In this document: positions 45,324 to 54,296 of the stretch, in pieces
Position numbering within the stretch: the stretch's first letter is position 1
Layout of the letters: each line of letters opens with the position of its first letter
Made by a program: the position numbers and the translations under genes
Notes under the pieces: model-generated
Databases searched by the model: none
What the model was told of the DNA's origin: nothing
The model's input: the letters and a program-made list of their open reading frames with translations, nothing else
Assembly: GCF_003722315.1 (NCBI RefSeq)
Contig: NZ_CP033580.1
Location: forward strand, 2,074,501-2,138,500
Direction: 5' to 3'
Length of the DNA stretch: 64,000 nucleotides
DNA from: Thermoanaerobacter ethanolicus JW 200
GTDB lineage: Bacteria; Bacillota; Thermoanaerobacteria; Thermoanaerobacterales; Thermoanaerobacteraceae

Positions 45324-45977
45324 TCAATTTAAATCTATATGTTCACCGGTATCTAGGTAGATTACCCATTCACATATATTAGTTGCATGGTCAGCAATTC
45401 TTTCAAGATAACGAGCAACAAACAAAAATTGAGTTGCCTGGTCAATGTTTCTAGGGTCTTCCATCATATATGTCAAAAGTTCTCTAAAAATCTGTTTGTA
45501 AAGAGCATCTACTATATCGTCTTTTTCGCCAATAGCTCTTGCCAGCTCTAAATCTTGTCGTACGTAGGAATCCAAAGACATTTTGACCATTTCTCTTACA
45601 ATTTCTGCCATTCTAGGAATATCGATTAAAGGTTTTATATACTTTTGATGAGCAATCCGCAACGTAGTCTTTGCTATATCTACTGCATGATCTGCCATTC
45701 TTTCTAAATCTGTAACAATTTTAAGGCCCGTCAAAACTATTCTCAAATCCCTTGCAATCGGCTGCTGTGTGACCATGATTTTTGCACACTTATTATCAAT
45801 TTCTACTTCTATTTTGTCTATCCTGTCATCGTCATCTATAACTTTCTGAGCTAATTCTGTATCATGGTTTACTAAAGAAGCAATGGCATTTGCTATGGCC
45901 TCTTCTACAAGGCTACCCATTTTCAATACGTCATAATGGAGTTCCTCTAATTCTTTTTCAAAATGGGTGCGATTCAC
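45324..45977 (-). CDS. phoU: Phosphate transport regulator PhoU
   Basis: This protein of about 217 residues is all-helical with the two PhoU repeats: VEEAIANAIASLV, DDDRIDKIEVEID, RDLRIVLTGLKIVTDLERMADH and the second half ending TQFLFVARYLERIADHATNICEW. PhoU couples the Pst transporter state to the PhoR kinase. GTG 45977 is chosen because GGAGGTGACACA precedes it and the length then matches the family; a longer frame reaches into pstB. Confidence 0.95.
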   Translation of the reverse strand: MNRTHFEKELEELHYDVLKMGSLVEEAIANAIASLVNHDTELAQKVIDDDDRIDKIEVEIDNKCAKIMVTQQPIARDLRIVLTGLKIVTDLERMADHAVDIAKTTLRIAHQKYIKPLIDIPRMAEIVREMVKMSLDSYVRQDLELARAIGEKDDIVDALYKQIFRELLTYMMEDPRNIDQATQFLFVARYLERIADHATNICEWVIYLDTGEHIDLN

Positions 45978-45990
45978 TGTGTCACCTCCT

Positions 45991-46740
45991 TTAACCGAAT
46001 CTACCAGTAATGTAATCTTCTGTTCTTTTATCTTTAGGATTATAAAATACTTGATCTGTTGGTCCACTTTCAATTAATTCACCATTTAGGAAAAACGCAG
46101 TATAATCAGACACTCTTCCTGCCTGTTGCATATTGTGAGTTACTATTATTATTGTATATTTATTTTTAAGTTCCTCAATTAATTCCTCTATTTTCATAGT
46201 AGAAATAGGGTCTAACGCAGATGTAGGCTCATCCATCAAAATTACTTCTGGCTCTACTGCCAATGTCCTAGCAATGCAAAGCCTTTGTTGTTGACCTCCA
46301 GATAAACTAAGAGCCGACTTATGAAGCCTATCTTTTACTTCATCCCATAAAGCTGCAGCTTTTAAACTTTTTTCAACAATTTCATTTAACTTTTTTTTGT
46401 CTTTTATACCATGGATTCTAGGTCCATATGCTACATTGTCGTAAACAGTCATAGGAAAAGGATTTGGTTTTTGGAAAACCATTCCTACTTTTTTTCTAAG
46501 TTCAATAACATCTACCTCTTTGTATAAGTCTTGTCCATCTAGCAAAACTGTTCCATTTATTTTGACCCCTTCTATAAGATCGTTCATCCTGTTTAAAGTA
46601 CGAATAAAGGTAGATTTCCCACAACCAGACGGACCTATAAGTGCCAAAACGCTATTTGCTTCTACATCCAAATTTATTTTTTTAAGGGCCTGGACCTCAC
46701 CATAAAATAAGTCCAACTCTCTGACCTCTATTTTTTTCAT
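45991..46740 (-). CDS. pstB: Phosphate ABC transporter ATP-binding protein
   Basis: The 249-residue ATPase has Walker [21 protein letters not shown], the PstB-specific [23 protein letters not shown] signature [13 protein letters not shown], Walker [14 protein letters not shown] and switch His VTHNMQQA. It energises phosphate uptake through PstC/PstA. Confidence 0.97.
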   Translation of the reverse strand: MKKIEVRELDLFYGEVQALKKINLDVEANSVLALIGPSGCGKSTFIRTLNRMNDLIEGVKINGTVLLDGQDLYKEVDVIELRKKVGMVFQKPNPFPMTVYDNVAYGPRIHGIKDKKKLNEIVEKSLKAAALWDEVKDRLHKSALSLSGGQQQRLCIARTLAVEPEVILMDEPTSALDPISTMKIEELIEELKNKYTIIIVTHNMQQAGRVSDYTAFFLNGELIESGPTDQVFYNPKDKRTEDYITGRFG

Positions 46741-46781
46741 TTGTCAGTCATTCCCCTTCCTATTAGCTATATTATACCATT

Positions 46782-47669
46782 TTATTTTTCGCCTGTCATT
46801 CTTTTATATAATGTACTTCCTAACCATCTAGCAAGGATGTTGAAAATCAATACCATTAGCAATAAAACTGCTGCTGCACCGTCTGCAATCTGTCTTGCAT
46901 CAGGTGCTAACCCCTCACTATTTACCTTCCAAATATAAACAGATAAAGTCTCTGCAGGTCTAAAGATATTTAAAGGCGAGGTAGGACTTGAAGGATTTAA
47001 GTTTGAAAAATTCAAGGCAGGGCTGCTCATACCTGCAGTATACAATAAAGCAGCAGCTTCTCCAAAAATTCTTCCAGCAGTTAAAATTATCCCGGTTATA
47101 ATTCCAGGCATTGCAGCAGGCACTACAACTTTTACAATTGTTTGCCATTTTGTGGAACCTAAAGCGTAACTTGCCTCTCGCAAACTATTAGGCACACTTC
47201 TAATTGAATCTTCACTTACTCTTGTCATTACAGGAAGATTTAACACCGTAAGAGCAAGAGCTCCTGCAATGAGGGAATAACCCCATCCAGTCATAGTTAC
47301 AAACACTAAAAGTCCAAAAAGACCTACTACAATAGAAGGCATTGAAGATAAAGTTTCTACTGACAATCTTATAAGTTCTGTTAATAGACCTGGCTTTGCA
47401 TACTCTGCCATATAGATTCCTGCACCTAAGCCTATAGGAACAGAAATTATCAAAGTTATTATTAATAATTCTAACGAATTAAAAAGCTGTGGCCCTATGC
47501 CTCCTCCTGCTTCCATAAATTTTGGAGGGGAAGTTAAAAAATCTATATTGAGTTTAGTTCTCCCTTGATATAATATATAACTTATTAATGAAACCAAAAA
47601 CAAGATTAAAAACACAGCAACAGCATAGAAATATATAGTCGCTATTTTGTCATACAGCTTGGATTTCAT
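46782..47669 (-). CDS. pstA: Phosphate ABC transporter permease PstA
   Basis: The 295-residue permease has six membrane segments. The EAA-type loop is EASYALGSTKWQTIVKVVVP. AGIYMAEYAKPG and MSSPALNFSNLNPSSPTSPL are also present. It overlaps pstC by 4 nt and pairs with it in the inner-membrane channel. Confidence 0.96.
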   Translation of the reverse strand: MKSKLYDKIATIYFYAVAVFLILFLVSLISYILYQGRTKLNIDFLTSPPKFMEAGGGIGPQLFNSLELLIITLIISVPIGLGAGIYMAEYAKPGLLTELIRLSVETLSSMPSIVVGLFGLLVFVTMTGWGYSLIAGALALTVLNLPVMTRVSEDSIRSVPNSLREASYALGSTKWQTIVKVVVPAAMPGIITGIILTAGRIFGEAAALLYTAGMSSPALNFSNLNPSSPTSPLNIFRPAETLSVYIWKVNSEGLAPDARQIADGAAAVLLLMVLIFNILARWLGSTLYKRMTGEK

Positions 47670-48565
47670 TTATACATTCCCCTCCTGCCAACTAATTTGA
47701 TAATAATGATAAAAGTAAAAGATATTATGAGAAGCAGTAATGCTAAAGACCAAAGTGCATCATTCCACACAGAACCCATTACTGTATTTGCCATGTCCAT
47801 TGTAATAATAGAGGTTATAGTGCTCATAGGCTCTAAAAAAGATTTGGGAATAACTGGACGATTACCTATAACCATTTGAACTGCCAAAGCTTCTCCAAAA
47901 GCCCTTGCCAAACCCAAAATAATTGCTGTTAAAATTCCAGATTTCGCAGCAGGAATGACAACATGTCGTATTGTCTGCCATCTTGTCGCCCCAAGAGCAT
48001 AACTGGCTTCTCTTATTTCCACAGGTAATGACCTTATAGCATCGGTACTAACACTAGTAATTGTTGGAAGCGTCATAATGGTAAGGACTAATATACCTGC
48101 CAATAAACTAAAGCCCAATCCTCCAAAATGTTTACTTATAAAAGGAACTAATACAGTAAGACCAACCCATCCGTATACGACAGAGGGAATACCAACAAAA
48201 ATCTCAATAGCTGGTTGCAATATTTTTTGTCCTAATTTTTTTTCAATCTCTACCATAAAAATTGCAGAGGAAACTCCCAGAGGTGCACTTATCATAATTG
48301 CAAAAGCAGAAACAAGAATAGACCCTATTATAAATTGCAAAGACCCGACAGCAGGTACCTCTCTATCCGGATTCCAAGTGGTAGAAAACAAAAACTCTTT
48401 TATCGAGATGCCATCTTTTATGAAAGTAGAAAGGCCTTTAGATGTCACAAATAAAAATAGTGAAACAGTAATAATTATTAACAATAAAGCAGAGATGAAA
48501 ACGATAACTCTTCCAAACATGTCAGCCACTTTTCGCTTGCTTTCATATTTTTTATCAACTGTCAT
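47666..48565 (-). CDS. pstC: Phosphate ABC transporter permease PstC
   Basis: The 299-residue permease has six segments, the conserved STTWNPDREVPAVGSLQFII region and the EAA loop EASYALGATRWQTIRHVVIP. ATG 48565 behind GGGGGATGGGT is preferred to the upstream in-frame start at 48598. It is first in the pstCAB-phoU transcription unit, preceded by its own PhoP-box array. Confidence 0.94.
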   Translation of the reverse strand: MTVDKKYESKRKVADMFGRVIVFISALLLIIITVSLFLFVTSKGLSTFIKDGISIKEFLFSTTWNPDREVPAVGSLQFIIGSILVSAFAIMISAPLGVSSAIFMVEIEKKLGQKILQPAIEIFVGIPSVVYGWVGLTVLVPFISKHFGGLGFSLLAGILVLTIMTLPTITSVSTDAIRSLPVEIREASYALGATRWQTIRHVVIPAAKSGILTAIILGLARAFGEALAVQMVIGNRPVIPKSFLEPMSTITSIITMDMANTVMGSVWNDALWSLALLLLIISFTFIIIIKLVGRRGMYK

Positions 48566-48640
48566 ACCCATCCCCCGTTTGAGAAAATCTAATGACAATA
48601 ATCACACTCATTTCATGATAACAACTTAAAAAAAAACATT

Positions 48641-48679
48641 CATTAAATCTATGTTAAATTTATGTTAAATCTATGTTAA
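48641..48679 (-). promoter_or_regulatory. PhoP-box array upstream of pstC
   Basis: On the minus strand three TTAACA hexamers and one TTAATG lie at exact 11-bp intervals (complements of 48674-48679, 48663-48668, 48652-48657 and 48641-48646). Four direct repeats of TT(A/T/C)ACA at 11-bp spacing are the known PhoP-P binding architecture in Bacillus-type Pho regulons. Confidence 0.8.
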
Positions 48680-48720
48680 ATTTATTCGTTTTTTTACAAA
48701 TTCCCATTATTTCTCGCCTT

Positions 48721-48757
48721 AAAAAGGAGCTGGAAAATAAACCAGCTCCCCTTTTTT
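48721..48757 (-). terminator. Terminator between pstS and pstC
   Basis: AAAAAGGAGCTGG and CCAGCTCCCCTTTTTT form a 13-bp stem with an 8-nt loop just after the pstS stop, with a U-tract on the minus strand. It would allow higher expression of the binding protein than of the permease genes. Confidence 0.85.
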
Positions 48758-48760
48758 ACT

Positions 48761-49633
48761 TTATTTTGTTTTCATTTCAGTAACAGGGATAAATCCTAAC
48801 TTAGTAAGAGGTCCTTTCTGCACTTCATCTGACATCATGAAATCTAAGAAAGCTTTGGCTGCTCCTGTTGGTTCTCCTTTTGTATACATATGCTCGTATG
48901 ACCAAATAGGATACTTGCCATCTATTATGTTTTGGGCCGTTGGTTCTACTCCCTCGTATTTTAGAGCTTTAACAGTATCATCCACGTAGGATAAAGCAAG
49001 ATAACTTATAGCTCCTTTTGTGTCAGCAACTGCTTTTTTAACTGCACCTGATGAATCCTCTGTCAAAGCAAAACCTTGAGCTTCTTCTTGTCCCTTTAAT
49101 ACCACTTTCTTGAATGTAGCACGAGTTCCTGAACTTGCAGGTCTATTAATAATAACTATTTTCATATCTGGTCCGCCAACGTCTTTCCAATTTGTTATTT
49201 TCCCTGTAAAAATGTCTATTAATTGTTGTTGAGTTAAATTATCAACTGTAACATCTTTATTAACAACTACAGCAAAACCTGCAACCGCAACTTTATGATC
49301 TACTAAAGATTTAGCTGTGTTGGCATCTAATTTTTCTTCAGCAAAAATATCAGAATTTCCAATATCAATTGCCCCTTGAACTACTTGTGTCAATCCTGTA
49401 CCACTGCCACCGCCTTGCACTGTTATCGCTACATTAGGATATTTTTCCATAAACATTCTAGCAGCTTGTTCAGCCAATGGCTGTAACGCTGTAGAACCAG
49501 CAATTGTTATATTACCTGAAAGGTTACCAGAATCTGCACTTTGAGGTTGTTTTGAGCCACACGCAGCAAAAGTAAAAAAACTTGCAATTAACAGTACTGC
49601 AATAGCAACTTTCGCAAATCGACTATTTAACAT
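48761..49633 (-). CDS. pstS: Phosphate-binding lipoprotein PstS
   Basis: The 290-residue protein starts with a lipoprotein signal peptide ending in the lipobox FTFAACGSKQ (Cys near 26). The periplasmic-binding fold shows ITIAGSTALQPLAEQAARMF, GGGSGTGLTQVVQGAIDIGN, NRPASSGTRATFKKVV and EDSSGAVKKAVADTKGAISY, all phosphate-loop motifs. It captures phosphate for PstCAB at the cell surface. Confidence 0.97.
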   Translation of the reverse strand: MLNSRFAKVAIAVLLIASFFTFAACGSKQPQSADSGNLSGNITIAGSTALQPLAEQAARMFMEKYPNVAITVQGGGSGTGLTQVVQGAIDIGNSDIFAEEKLDANTAKSLVDHKVAVAGFAVVVNKDVTVDNLTQQQLIDIFTGKITNWKDVGGPDMKIVIINRPASSGTRATFKKVVLKGQEEAQGFALTEDSSGAVKKAVADTKGAISYLALSYVDDTVKALKYEGVEPTAQNIIDGKYPIWSYEHMYTKGEPTGAAKAFLDFMMSDEVQKGPLTKLGFIPVTEMKTK

Positions 49634-49689
49634 TGAAGCACCTCCAAAATTCCTTAAATTTTTTGTACAACTACATTGTAACAGTCTAT

Positions 49690-49728
49690 TGTAAAGTCAA
49701 TATTAAGATATTGTTAAGTCTTTGTTAA
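49690..49728 (-). promoter_or_regulatory. PhoP-box array upstream of pstS
   Basis: On the minus strand TTAACA, TTAACA, TTAATA and TTTACA occur at exact 11-bp steps (complements of 49723-49728, 49712-49717, 49701-49706, 49690-49695). The array overlaps the last codons of phoR, and a TACAAT lies further downstream as a possible -10 box. Confidence 0.8.
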
Positions 49729-51087
49729 ATCAGCTTTGTTGAATTTTATAATAAATTTTGTACCTCTCCCCACTTCACTTTCTACAAAAATTTCCCCTTT
49801 CATAGATTCCACGATATGTTTAACTATAGCAAGTCCCAATCCTGTACCACCTAATTTTCTTGAGCGACTTTTGTCAACTCGATAAAATCTCTCAAAAAGC
49901 CGAGGAATATTTTCTTTTGAAATACCAATACCGTTGTCTTCTACTTCAATAATTATTTTATCCCCCTCTTCTCTGGTAGATACTTTTACAAATCCTCCCT
50001 CTGGAGTGTATTTTATACCGTTATCTATTAAATTGATCATCATCTGATGAAATCTATCTTTATTAGTATTTATCACCAAATCAGTACAATTTAAATCTTT
50101 TTTCAACGTTATATTTTTATTTCTCGCGACCTTGTCCATTATATATAATATATCCTCTATCTCATTATCTAATTCTATTTCTTCTGTCGGATAACCTTCT
50201 TTAACATTTTCTATTTCGGAAAGAGTGAGTATATCGTTTATAAGTCTTGTAAGTCTTTCAGACTCAAAATCAATTATATCTAAAAATTTATCTCTTGTCT
50301 GCGGATTGTCAATAGCACCATTTCTTAAAGTTTCAATAAAGCCTCTAATAGAAGTCAAAGGAGTTCTTAGCTCATGGGACACATTTGCAACAAATTCGCT
50401 TCTTATTTTTTCCAATCTTCTCATTTCTGTAATATCATCTATTATTAACACAAAGCCTAAATTTTGATGGGAAATTGGATGAAGAATTGGACTGGTATAC
50501 ACTTTGAGGTGTTTGTTGAAAACATTTAGTTCTAAACTTCTGGAAGAAGAATTTTTATTTTTCTTAACATCTTCAAAAAGGTCATGTAATTTACTATTTC
50601 TTACAACTTCTAAGATATGTCTTCCAATTAAATCTTTCTCTTTTATATTTAGAATTTTCCTCGCAGCATCATTTATAAGTAATATTTTCTCATTATCATC
50701 AAAAGCGATAACCCCATTTACTATACTTTTTAAAATGGCTTCTAATTTTGCATTTCTGTCATTTAATTCCTCTATCGTTTCTTTTAATTTATAAGACATA
50801 GAATTTACTGCAAGAGAAAGTTCTTTTATTTCATCAATAGAATTGCTTTCAAGTTCATGACTGTATATACCATTTGCAATATCCTTTGTAATTTCAGTTA
50901 TTTCTTTTATGGGCTCTACTATATTTCGTATAAATCTATAACTTAAAAAACCTGTTACAAAAATTCCTAATAAAATAGTAAAAATAAATTTGGCCGTTGG
51001 AACATAGCCTAAAAAAAATATGGCGACTATTAAAATTCCAAGTAGGTTTATAAAAAACAATTTATAATAGGATTTCTTTAGCATCAC
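49714..51087 (-). CDS. phoR: Phosphate-regulon sensor histidine kinase PhoR
   Basis: The 457-residue kinase has two close membrane segments (residues 8-28 and 31-50) with almost no external loop. HAMP (about 52-105), PAS (ILKSIVNGVIAFDDNEKILL, 120-220), HisKA with FVANVSHELRTPLTSI (His near 240) and a catalytic domain with MINLIDNGIKYTPEGG, VEDNGIGIS and LGGTGLGLAIVKHIVE follow. The missing sensor loop suggests sensing through PhoU/Pst, as in PhoR systems. It overlaps phoP by 4 nt. Confidence 0.93.
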   Translation of the reverse strand: MMLKKSYYKLFFINLLGILIVAIFFLGYVPTAKFIFTILLGIFVTGFLSYRFIRNIVEPIKEITEITKDIANGIYSHELESNSIDEIKELSLAVNSMSYKLKETIEELNDRNAKLEAILKSIVNGVIAFDDNEKILLINDAARKILNIKEKDLIGRHILEVVRNSKLHDLFEDVKKNKNSSSRSLELNVFNKHLKVYTSPILHPISHQNLGFVLIIDDITEMRRLEKIRSEFVANVSHELRTPLTSIRGFIETLRNGAIDNPQTRDKFLDIIDFESERLTRLINDILTLSEIENVKEGYPTEEIELDNEIEDILYIMDKVARNKNITLKKDLNCTDLVINTNKDRFHQMMINLIDNGIKYTPEGGFVKVSTREEGDKIIIEVEDNGIGISKENIPRLFERFYRVDKSRSRKLGGTGLGLAIVKHIVESMKGEIFVESEVGRGTKFIIKFNKADLTKT

Positions 51088-51788
51088 ACTTCACCTTTAT
51101 CTTTTAGCTTATATCCAATTCCTCTTACAGTTTCAATATACACAGGAGATTTATCATCGTCTTCTATCTTTTTTCTTAAATGCCTGATATGGACATCAAC
51201 AGTTCGAGTTTCTCCAGCATATTCATATCCCCATACTTTGTCTAAAAGATAGTCTCTAGTTAATACTTTACCCATATTTTGAGACAAAAGTTTTAAAAGC
51301 TCAAACTCTTTTAAAGTCAATTCTAAGACTTTCCCTTTTTTATAAACCAAATGCTTTCCAGTATCTATAACTATATCACCAAATTTTATTATTCCTTCTT
51401 TTTCTTCTTCTGGTTGTTGGGTTCGCCGAAGAACGGCTTTAATTCGAGCTAACAATTCTCTTACGCTGAAAGGCTTTGTTATATAATCATCTGCTCCCAA
51501 CTCCAATCCCAATACTTTATCAAATTCTTCGCTTTTTGCTGTTAACATTATTATCGGTATATTTTTCGTTTCATCATTCTTTTTTAAAATTTTACATATT
51601 TCCAGTCCATCCACATCTGGCAACATCAAATCTAATATAACCAAATCAGGTTTTCCTTCAAGTGCTTTATCCAAGCCTTCTTTTCCATTTTCCGAAGTAA
51701 TAACTTTGTATCCTGCTGCTTCCAAGTTGTATCTTAAAAGTTCCAATATATGAATTTCATCTTCTATAACCAAAACCGTATGGGCCAT
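51084..51788 (-). CDS. phoP: Phosphate-regulon response regulator PhoP (OmpR family)
   Basis: With ATG 51788 (GGAGGTGTCAAA upstream) the protein has 234 residues. The REC domain shows LVIEDEIHILELLRYNLEAA, phospho-Asp in LVILDLMLPDVDG, LTAKSEEFD and TKPFSVRELLARI. The DNA-binding winged helix has LTLKEFELLKLLSQNMGKVL, VDVHIRHLRKKIE and YIETVRGIGYKL. It should bind the two 11-bp-phased arrays upstream of pstS and pstC. A longer frame reaching 51893 would overlap nrdR and is rejected. Confidence 0.93.
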   Translation of the reverse strand: MAHTVLVIEDEIHILELLRYNLEAAGYKVITSENGKEGLDKALEGKPDLVILDLMLPDVDGLEICKILKKNDETKNIPIIMLTAKSEEFDKVLGLELGADDYITKPFSVRELLARIKAVLRRTQQPEEEKEGIIKFGDIVIDTGKHLVYKKGKVLELTLKEFELLKLLSQNMGKVLTRDYLLDKVWGYEYAGETRTVDVHIRHLRKKIEDDDKSPVYIETVRGIGYKLKDKGEV

Positions 51789-51840
51789 TTTGACACCTCC
51801 AGATAATATGGCTTGTACACATTTGAAACAAAAAATAAAA

Positions 51841-52317
51841 TTATGTCTTTTCTTTTTTTGTCTCATTCTCTTTAAGAAGTTTCTTAAGTTCATCCATAAA
51901 AGTATTTATGTCTTTAAACTGCCTATAAACAGAAGCAAATCTGACATAAGCTACTTCATCTACATTTTTAAGTTTTTCCATTACCATTTCTCCGATTTCG
52001 GTGGAGGTTATTTCCCTTTCCATTGAATTTATTATTCTTTTGTCAATTTCATCTGTAATTTCTTCTAAGACCTTTATAGGCACGGGCCTTTTTTCGCAAG
52101 CTTTTATCATGCCTTTTAATATTTTATCTCTGTCATAGACTTCTCGGCGATTGTCTTTTTTTATTACAAGTATAGGCAATTGTTCTACTTTCTCATAAGT
52201 AGTAAATCTCTTTCCACATTTTAAACATTCCCTTCTTCTCCTTATAGAAGTGTTATCATCTGTAGGTCGAGAATCAATAACTTTTGAATCTGGATACCCA
52301 CAATAAGGGCATTTCAT
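51841..52317 (-). CDS. nrdR: Transcriptional repressor NrdR
   Basis: The 158-residue protein has the N-terminal zinc ribbon ([19 protein letters not shown] and [16 protein letters not shown]) and an ATP-cone domain ([20 protein letters not shown] to FASVYRQF). NrdR represses ribonucleotide reductase genes in response to nucleotides. No nrd gene is in the window, so it regulates in trans. Confidence 0.96.
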   Translation of the reverse strand: MKCPYCGYPDSKVIDSRPTDDNTSIRRRRECLKCGKRFTTYEKVEQLPILVIKKDNRREVYDRDKILKGMIKACEKRPVPIKVLEEITDEIDKRIINSMEREITSTEIGEMVMEKLKNVDEVAYVRFASVYRQFKDINTFMDELKKLLKENETKKEKT

Positions 52318-52384
52318 CTTATTACCTCCAACAATTCTTAATTGTTTAATAAAATTATAATAAACTTGTTTTCATTAGTCAAAC

Positions 52385-52636
52385 TTAAGCTTCTCTGTCT
52401 TTGAAATCTACTAATATTACATCCGTTCCAATCTTTTTTATAGATTCCCACGGCAAGTATATTTCTATATCTTTATTAAAAAACCTAAAAAAACTTGTTT
52501 CTTTCGGTATAACAATTCCCTCTACTCTTCCTTCTTCAAGGTTTACTTCAATGTCAATTATATTCCCTAATTTTTCTCCTGTATTTATATCTATAACATC
52601 TTTATCTCTTAATTCTGAAGCTTTAATCATCCTCAT
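52385..52636 (-). CDS. ymxH: YlmC/YmxH family PRC-barrel sporulation protein
   Basis: The 83-residue protein is a single PRC-barrel: MRMIKASELRDKDVIDINTG, EKLGNIIDIEVNLEEGRVEG and YLPWESIKKIGTDVILVD. YlmC/YmxH proteins are conserved in spore formers and are linked to sporulation. It is downstream of sigG, from which it has been separated by the IS1182 insertion. Confidence 0.9.
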   Translation of the reverse strand: MRMIKASELRDKDVIDINTGEKLGNIIDIEVNLEEGRVEGIVIPKETSFFRFFNKDIEIYLPWESIKKIGTDVILVDFKDREA

Positions 52637-52673
52637 TTCCCCCTTTTGTCCTTTTCATAAAATTATATGAAAA

Positions 52674-52705
52674 AATCTAGCTTATCATTCCTGATAAGCT
52701 AGATG
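52674..52705 (-). terminator. sigG terminator copy carrying the U-tract (left direct repeat of the IS)
   Basis: ATCTAGCTTATC-ATTCCT-GATAAGCTAGAT forms a 12-bp hairpin, within a 32-bp sequence repeated exactly at 54272-54303. On the minus strand only this left copy is followed by TTTTTT, so it is the functional terminator, now beyond the IS. Confidence 0.85.
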
Positions 52706-54178
52706 CAGTTTGTTGACAAAGTAAAATTTTAGCCCCTGTTTTCTTAGTACCGAAAACAGGGGCTGTATATATCTGGATAAAATTTTCTTTAAAACTCCAA
52801 ATAATGGATAAAGTTTTGAAATGTCAAAGGGCCCTTTGCCCTTCCTCCATAACCATAAGGCCATTTTCTTTAAATTCATGGCAGCAAAAACAAGCATCGC
52901 TTGCATGGACAATTTTTCTTTCCCTCTTAATGTTGTCCATCGCAAACCATGCTTCTCCTTTAAATCTGCAAACACTCTCTCTATTGTCTCTTTCCTTCTC
53001 TCATATACTTCTTTACAGTAAGGTGTATGCCTTAGGTGTTCTGCTTCTTCTACATATCCTTCCCATATGTGCCTGAATATCCTCTTTGTGTAGTCTTTAC
53101 TTTGGGTACACTTTTCTCTTAAAGGACAGTTTTTACATTTTTCTGGGTTTGATTTGTATTCTCTATATCCTTCTCTATTGGTTGTAACATATGTTAGTAT
53201 TTCATTCTGCGGGCATATGTAACAGTCATAATATTCATCATACACAAACTCATGTTTCTTCATAAAACCGTCTTTTGTTTTTGGTCTTGTGTATGGCACT
53301 GCTGGTATTATTTCTCTATCAAATATTGTCTTTAATATGTACGGATTTTTGTATCCTGCATCTACTGCTATTGCTTTCGGTTTTCCTACCCTATTTTCAA
53401 CTTCTTTTAGTACTTCTTCAAACATTACGCTGTCGTGTACATTCGCTGCTTCAACTTTTACTCCTAATACAAATCCGTTTTTATCGCAGGCTGTGTGAAA
53501 GGAATATGCAAAACATTTTTCTTTTTCATTTTTGTTTAACATTCCACTATCTGGGTCTGTTTTGCTTACTTTTACTTCTTTCGTCTTTATCGTCTTGATT
53601 TTCTTTAATGGCTTTTTTCCATGAGCTTCTCTATCTTTGTTTATTTCTTCTTCTAGTTTTTCTTGGTAAGTCTTGGCTTCTTGTTCTATTATTTCTTTTG
53701 TATATTTTTTCTTATTGGCACTTGCTTTTACGTGAGTGGAATCTATGAATACTTCCTCTGCATTTACTAACCCATGCCTTATTGCTTCTTCTAAAATCTT
53801 CGTAAATATTTTCTCAAATATGTCTGTCCCTTTGAATCTTCTTATGTAGTTCTGGCTAAATGTTGAAAAATGAGGTATTTCTTCTGTTAGTCCATACCCT
53901 AAAAACCATCTATATGCAACGTTTGTTTTTATTTCTGCTATTGTTCTTCTTATCGACGGTATACCAAAAAGATATTGAATGAACAGTATTTTTATCAATA
54001 CTACTGGATCTATACTTGGTCTGCCGTGATCTTCGGAATATTTGTCCTTTACTAAATCGTATATGAAGCTAAAGTCTATGACTTTTTCTATCTTTCTTAA
54101 AAGGTGGTCTTTTGGTACTAATTGATCTATGCTTACAAATTCTATTTGATGTCTTGCATCCTGTTTCTTTGTTAACAT
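52685..54178 (-). CDS. IS1182-family transposase
   Basis: The 497-residue DDE transposase is full length: EFVSIDQLVPKDHLLRKIEK, GRPSIDPVVLIKILFIQYLF, VFIDSTHVKASANKKKY (first Asp), AVDAGYKNPYILKTIF (second Asp), the C-rich YDCYICPQNEILTYV...CKNCPLREKC segment, and ERRKETIERVFADLKEKHGL (Glu). No frameshift is seen, so it may be active. The frame runs through the IS end; its last six codons (HLAYQE) and TGA lie in the duplicated target. It reads in the same direction as sigG. Confidence 0.95.
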   Translation of the reverse strand: MLTKKQDARHQIEFVSIDQLVPKDHLLRKIEKVIDFSFIYDLVKDKYSEDHGRPSIDPVVLIKILFIQYLFGIPSIRRTIAEIKTNVAYRWFLGYGLTEEIPHFSTFSQNYIRRFKGTDIFEKIFTKILEEAIRHGLVNAEEVFIDSTHVKASANKKKYTKEIIEQEAKTYQEKLEEEINKDREAHGKKPLKKIKTIKTKEVKVSKTDPDSGMLNKNEKEKCFAYSFHTACDKNGFVLGVKVEAANVHDSVMFEEVLKEVENRVGKPKAIAVDAGYKNPYILKTIFDREIIPAVPYTRPKTKDGFMKKHEFVYDEYYDCYICPQNEILTYVTTNREGYREYKSNPEKCKNCPLREKCTQSKDYTKRIFRHIWEGYVEEAEHLRHTPYCKEVYERRKETIERVFADLKEKHGLRWTTLRGKEKLSMQAMLVFAAMNLKKMALWLWRKGKGPFDISKLYPLFGVLKKILSRYIQPLFSVLRKQGLKFYFVNKLHLAYQE

Positions 54179-54271
54179 CTTCCTTCTCCTCTCCTCTTTT
54201 GCTTTATACCACTAAAATAACAAGGAACCCTTCTCATCATAACGGGTTCCCGATATTTTGTCAACAGTCTG
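52706..54271 (-). mobile_element. IS1182-family insertion sequence in the sigG terminator
   Basis: The element is 1566 bp. Its ends CAGTTTGTTGACAAAGTA (left) and CAGACTGTTGACAAAATA (right, read inward on the minus strand) are imperfect inverted repeats. It is flanked by a perfect 32-bp direct repeat (52674-52705 and 54272-54303) that is the sigG terminator palindrome. Near its ends it carries a perfect 13-bp hairpin (52731-52764) and GGAACCC/GGGTTCC (54224-54250), which may block transcription into the transposase gene. Confidence 0.93.
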
Positions 54272-54296
54272 AATCTAGCTTATCATTCCTGATAAG

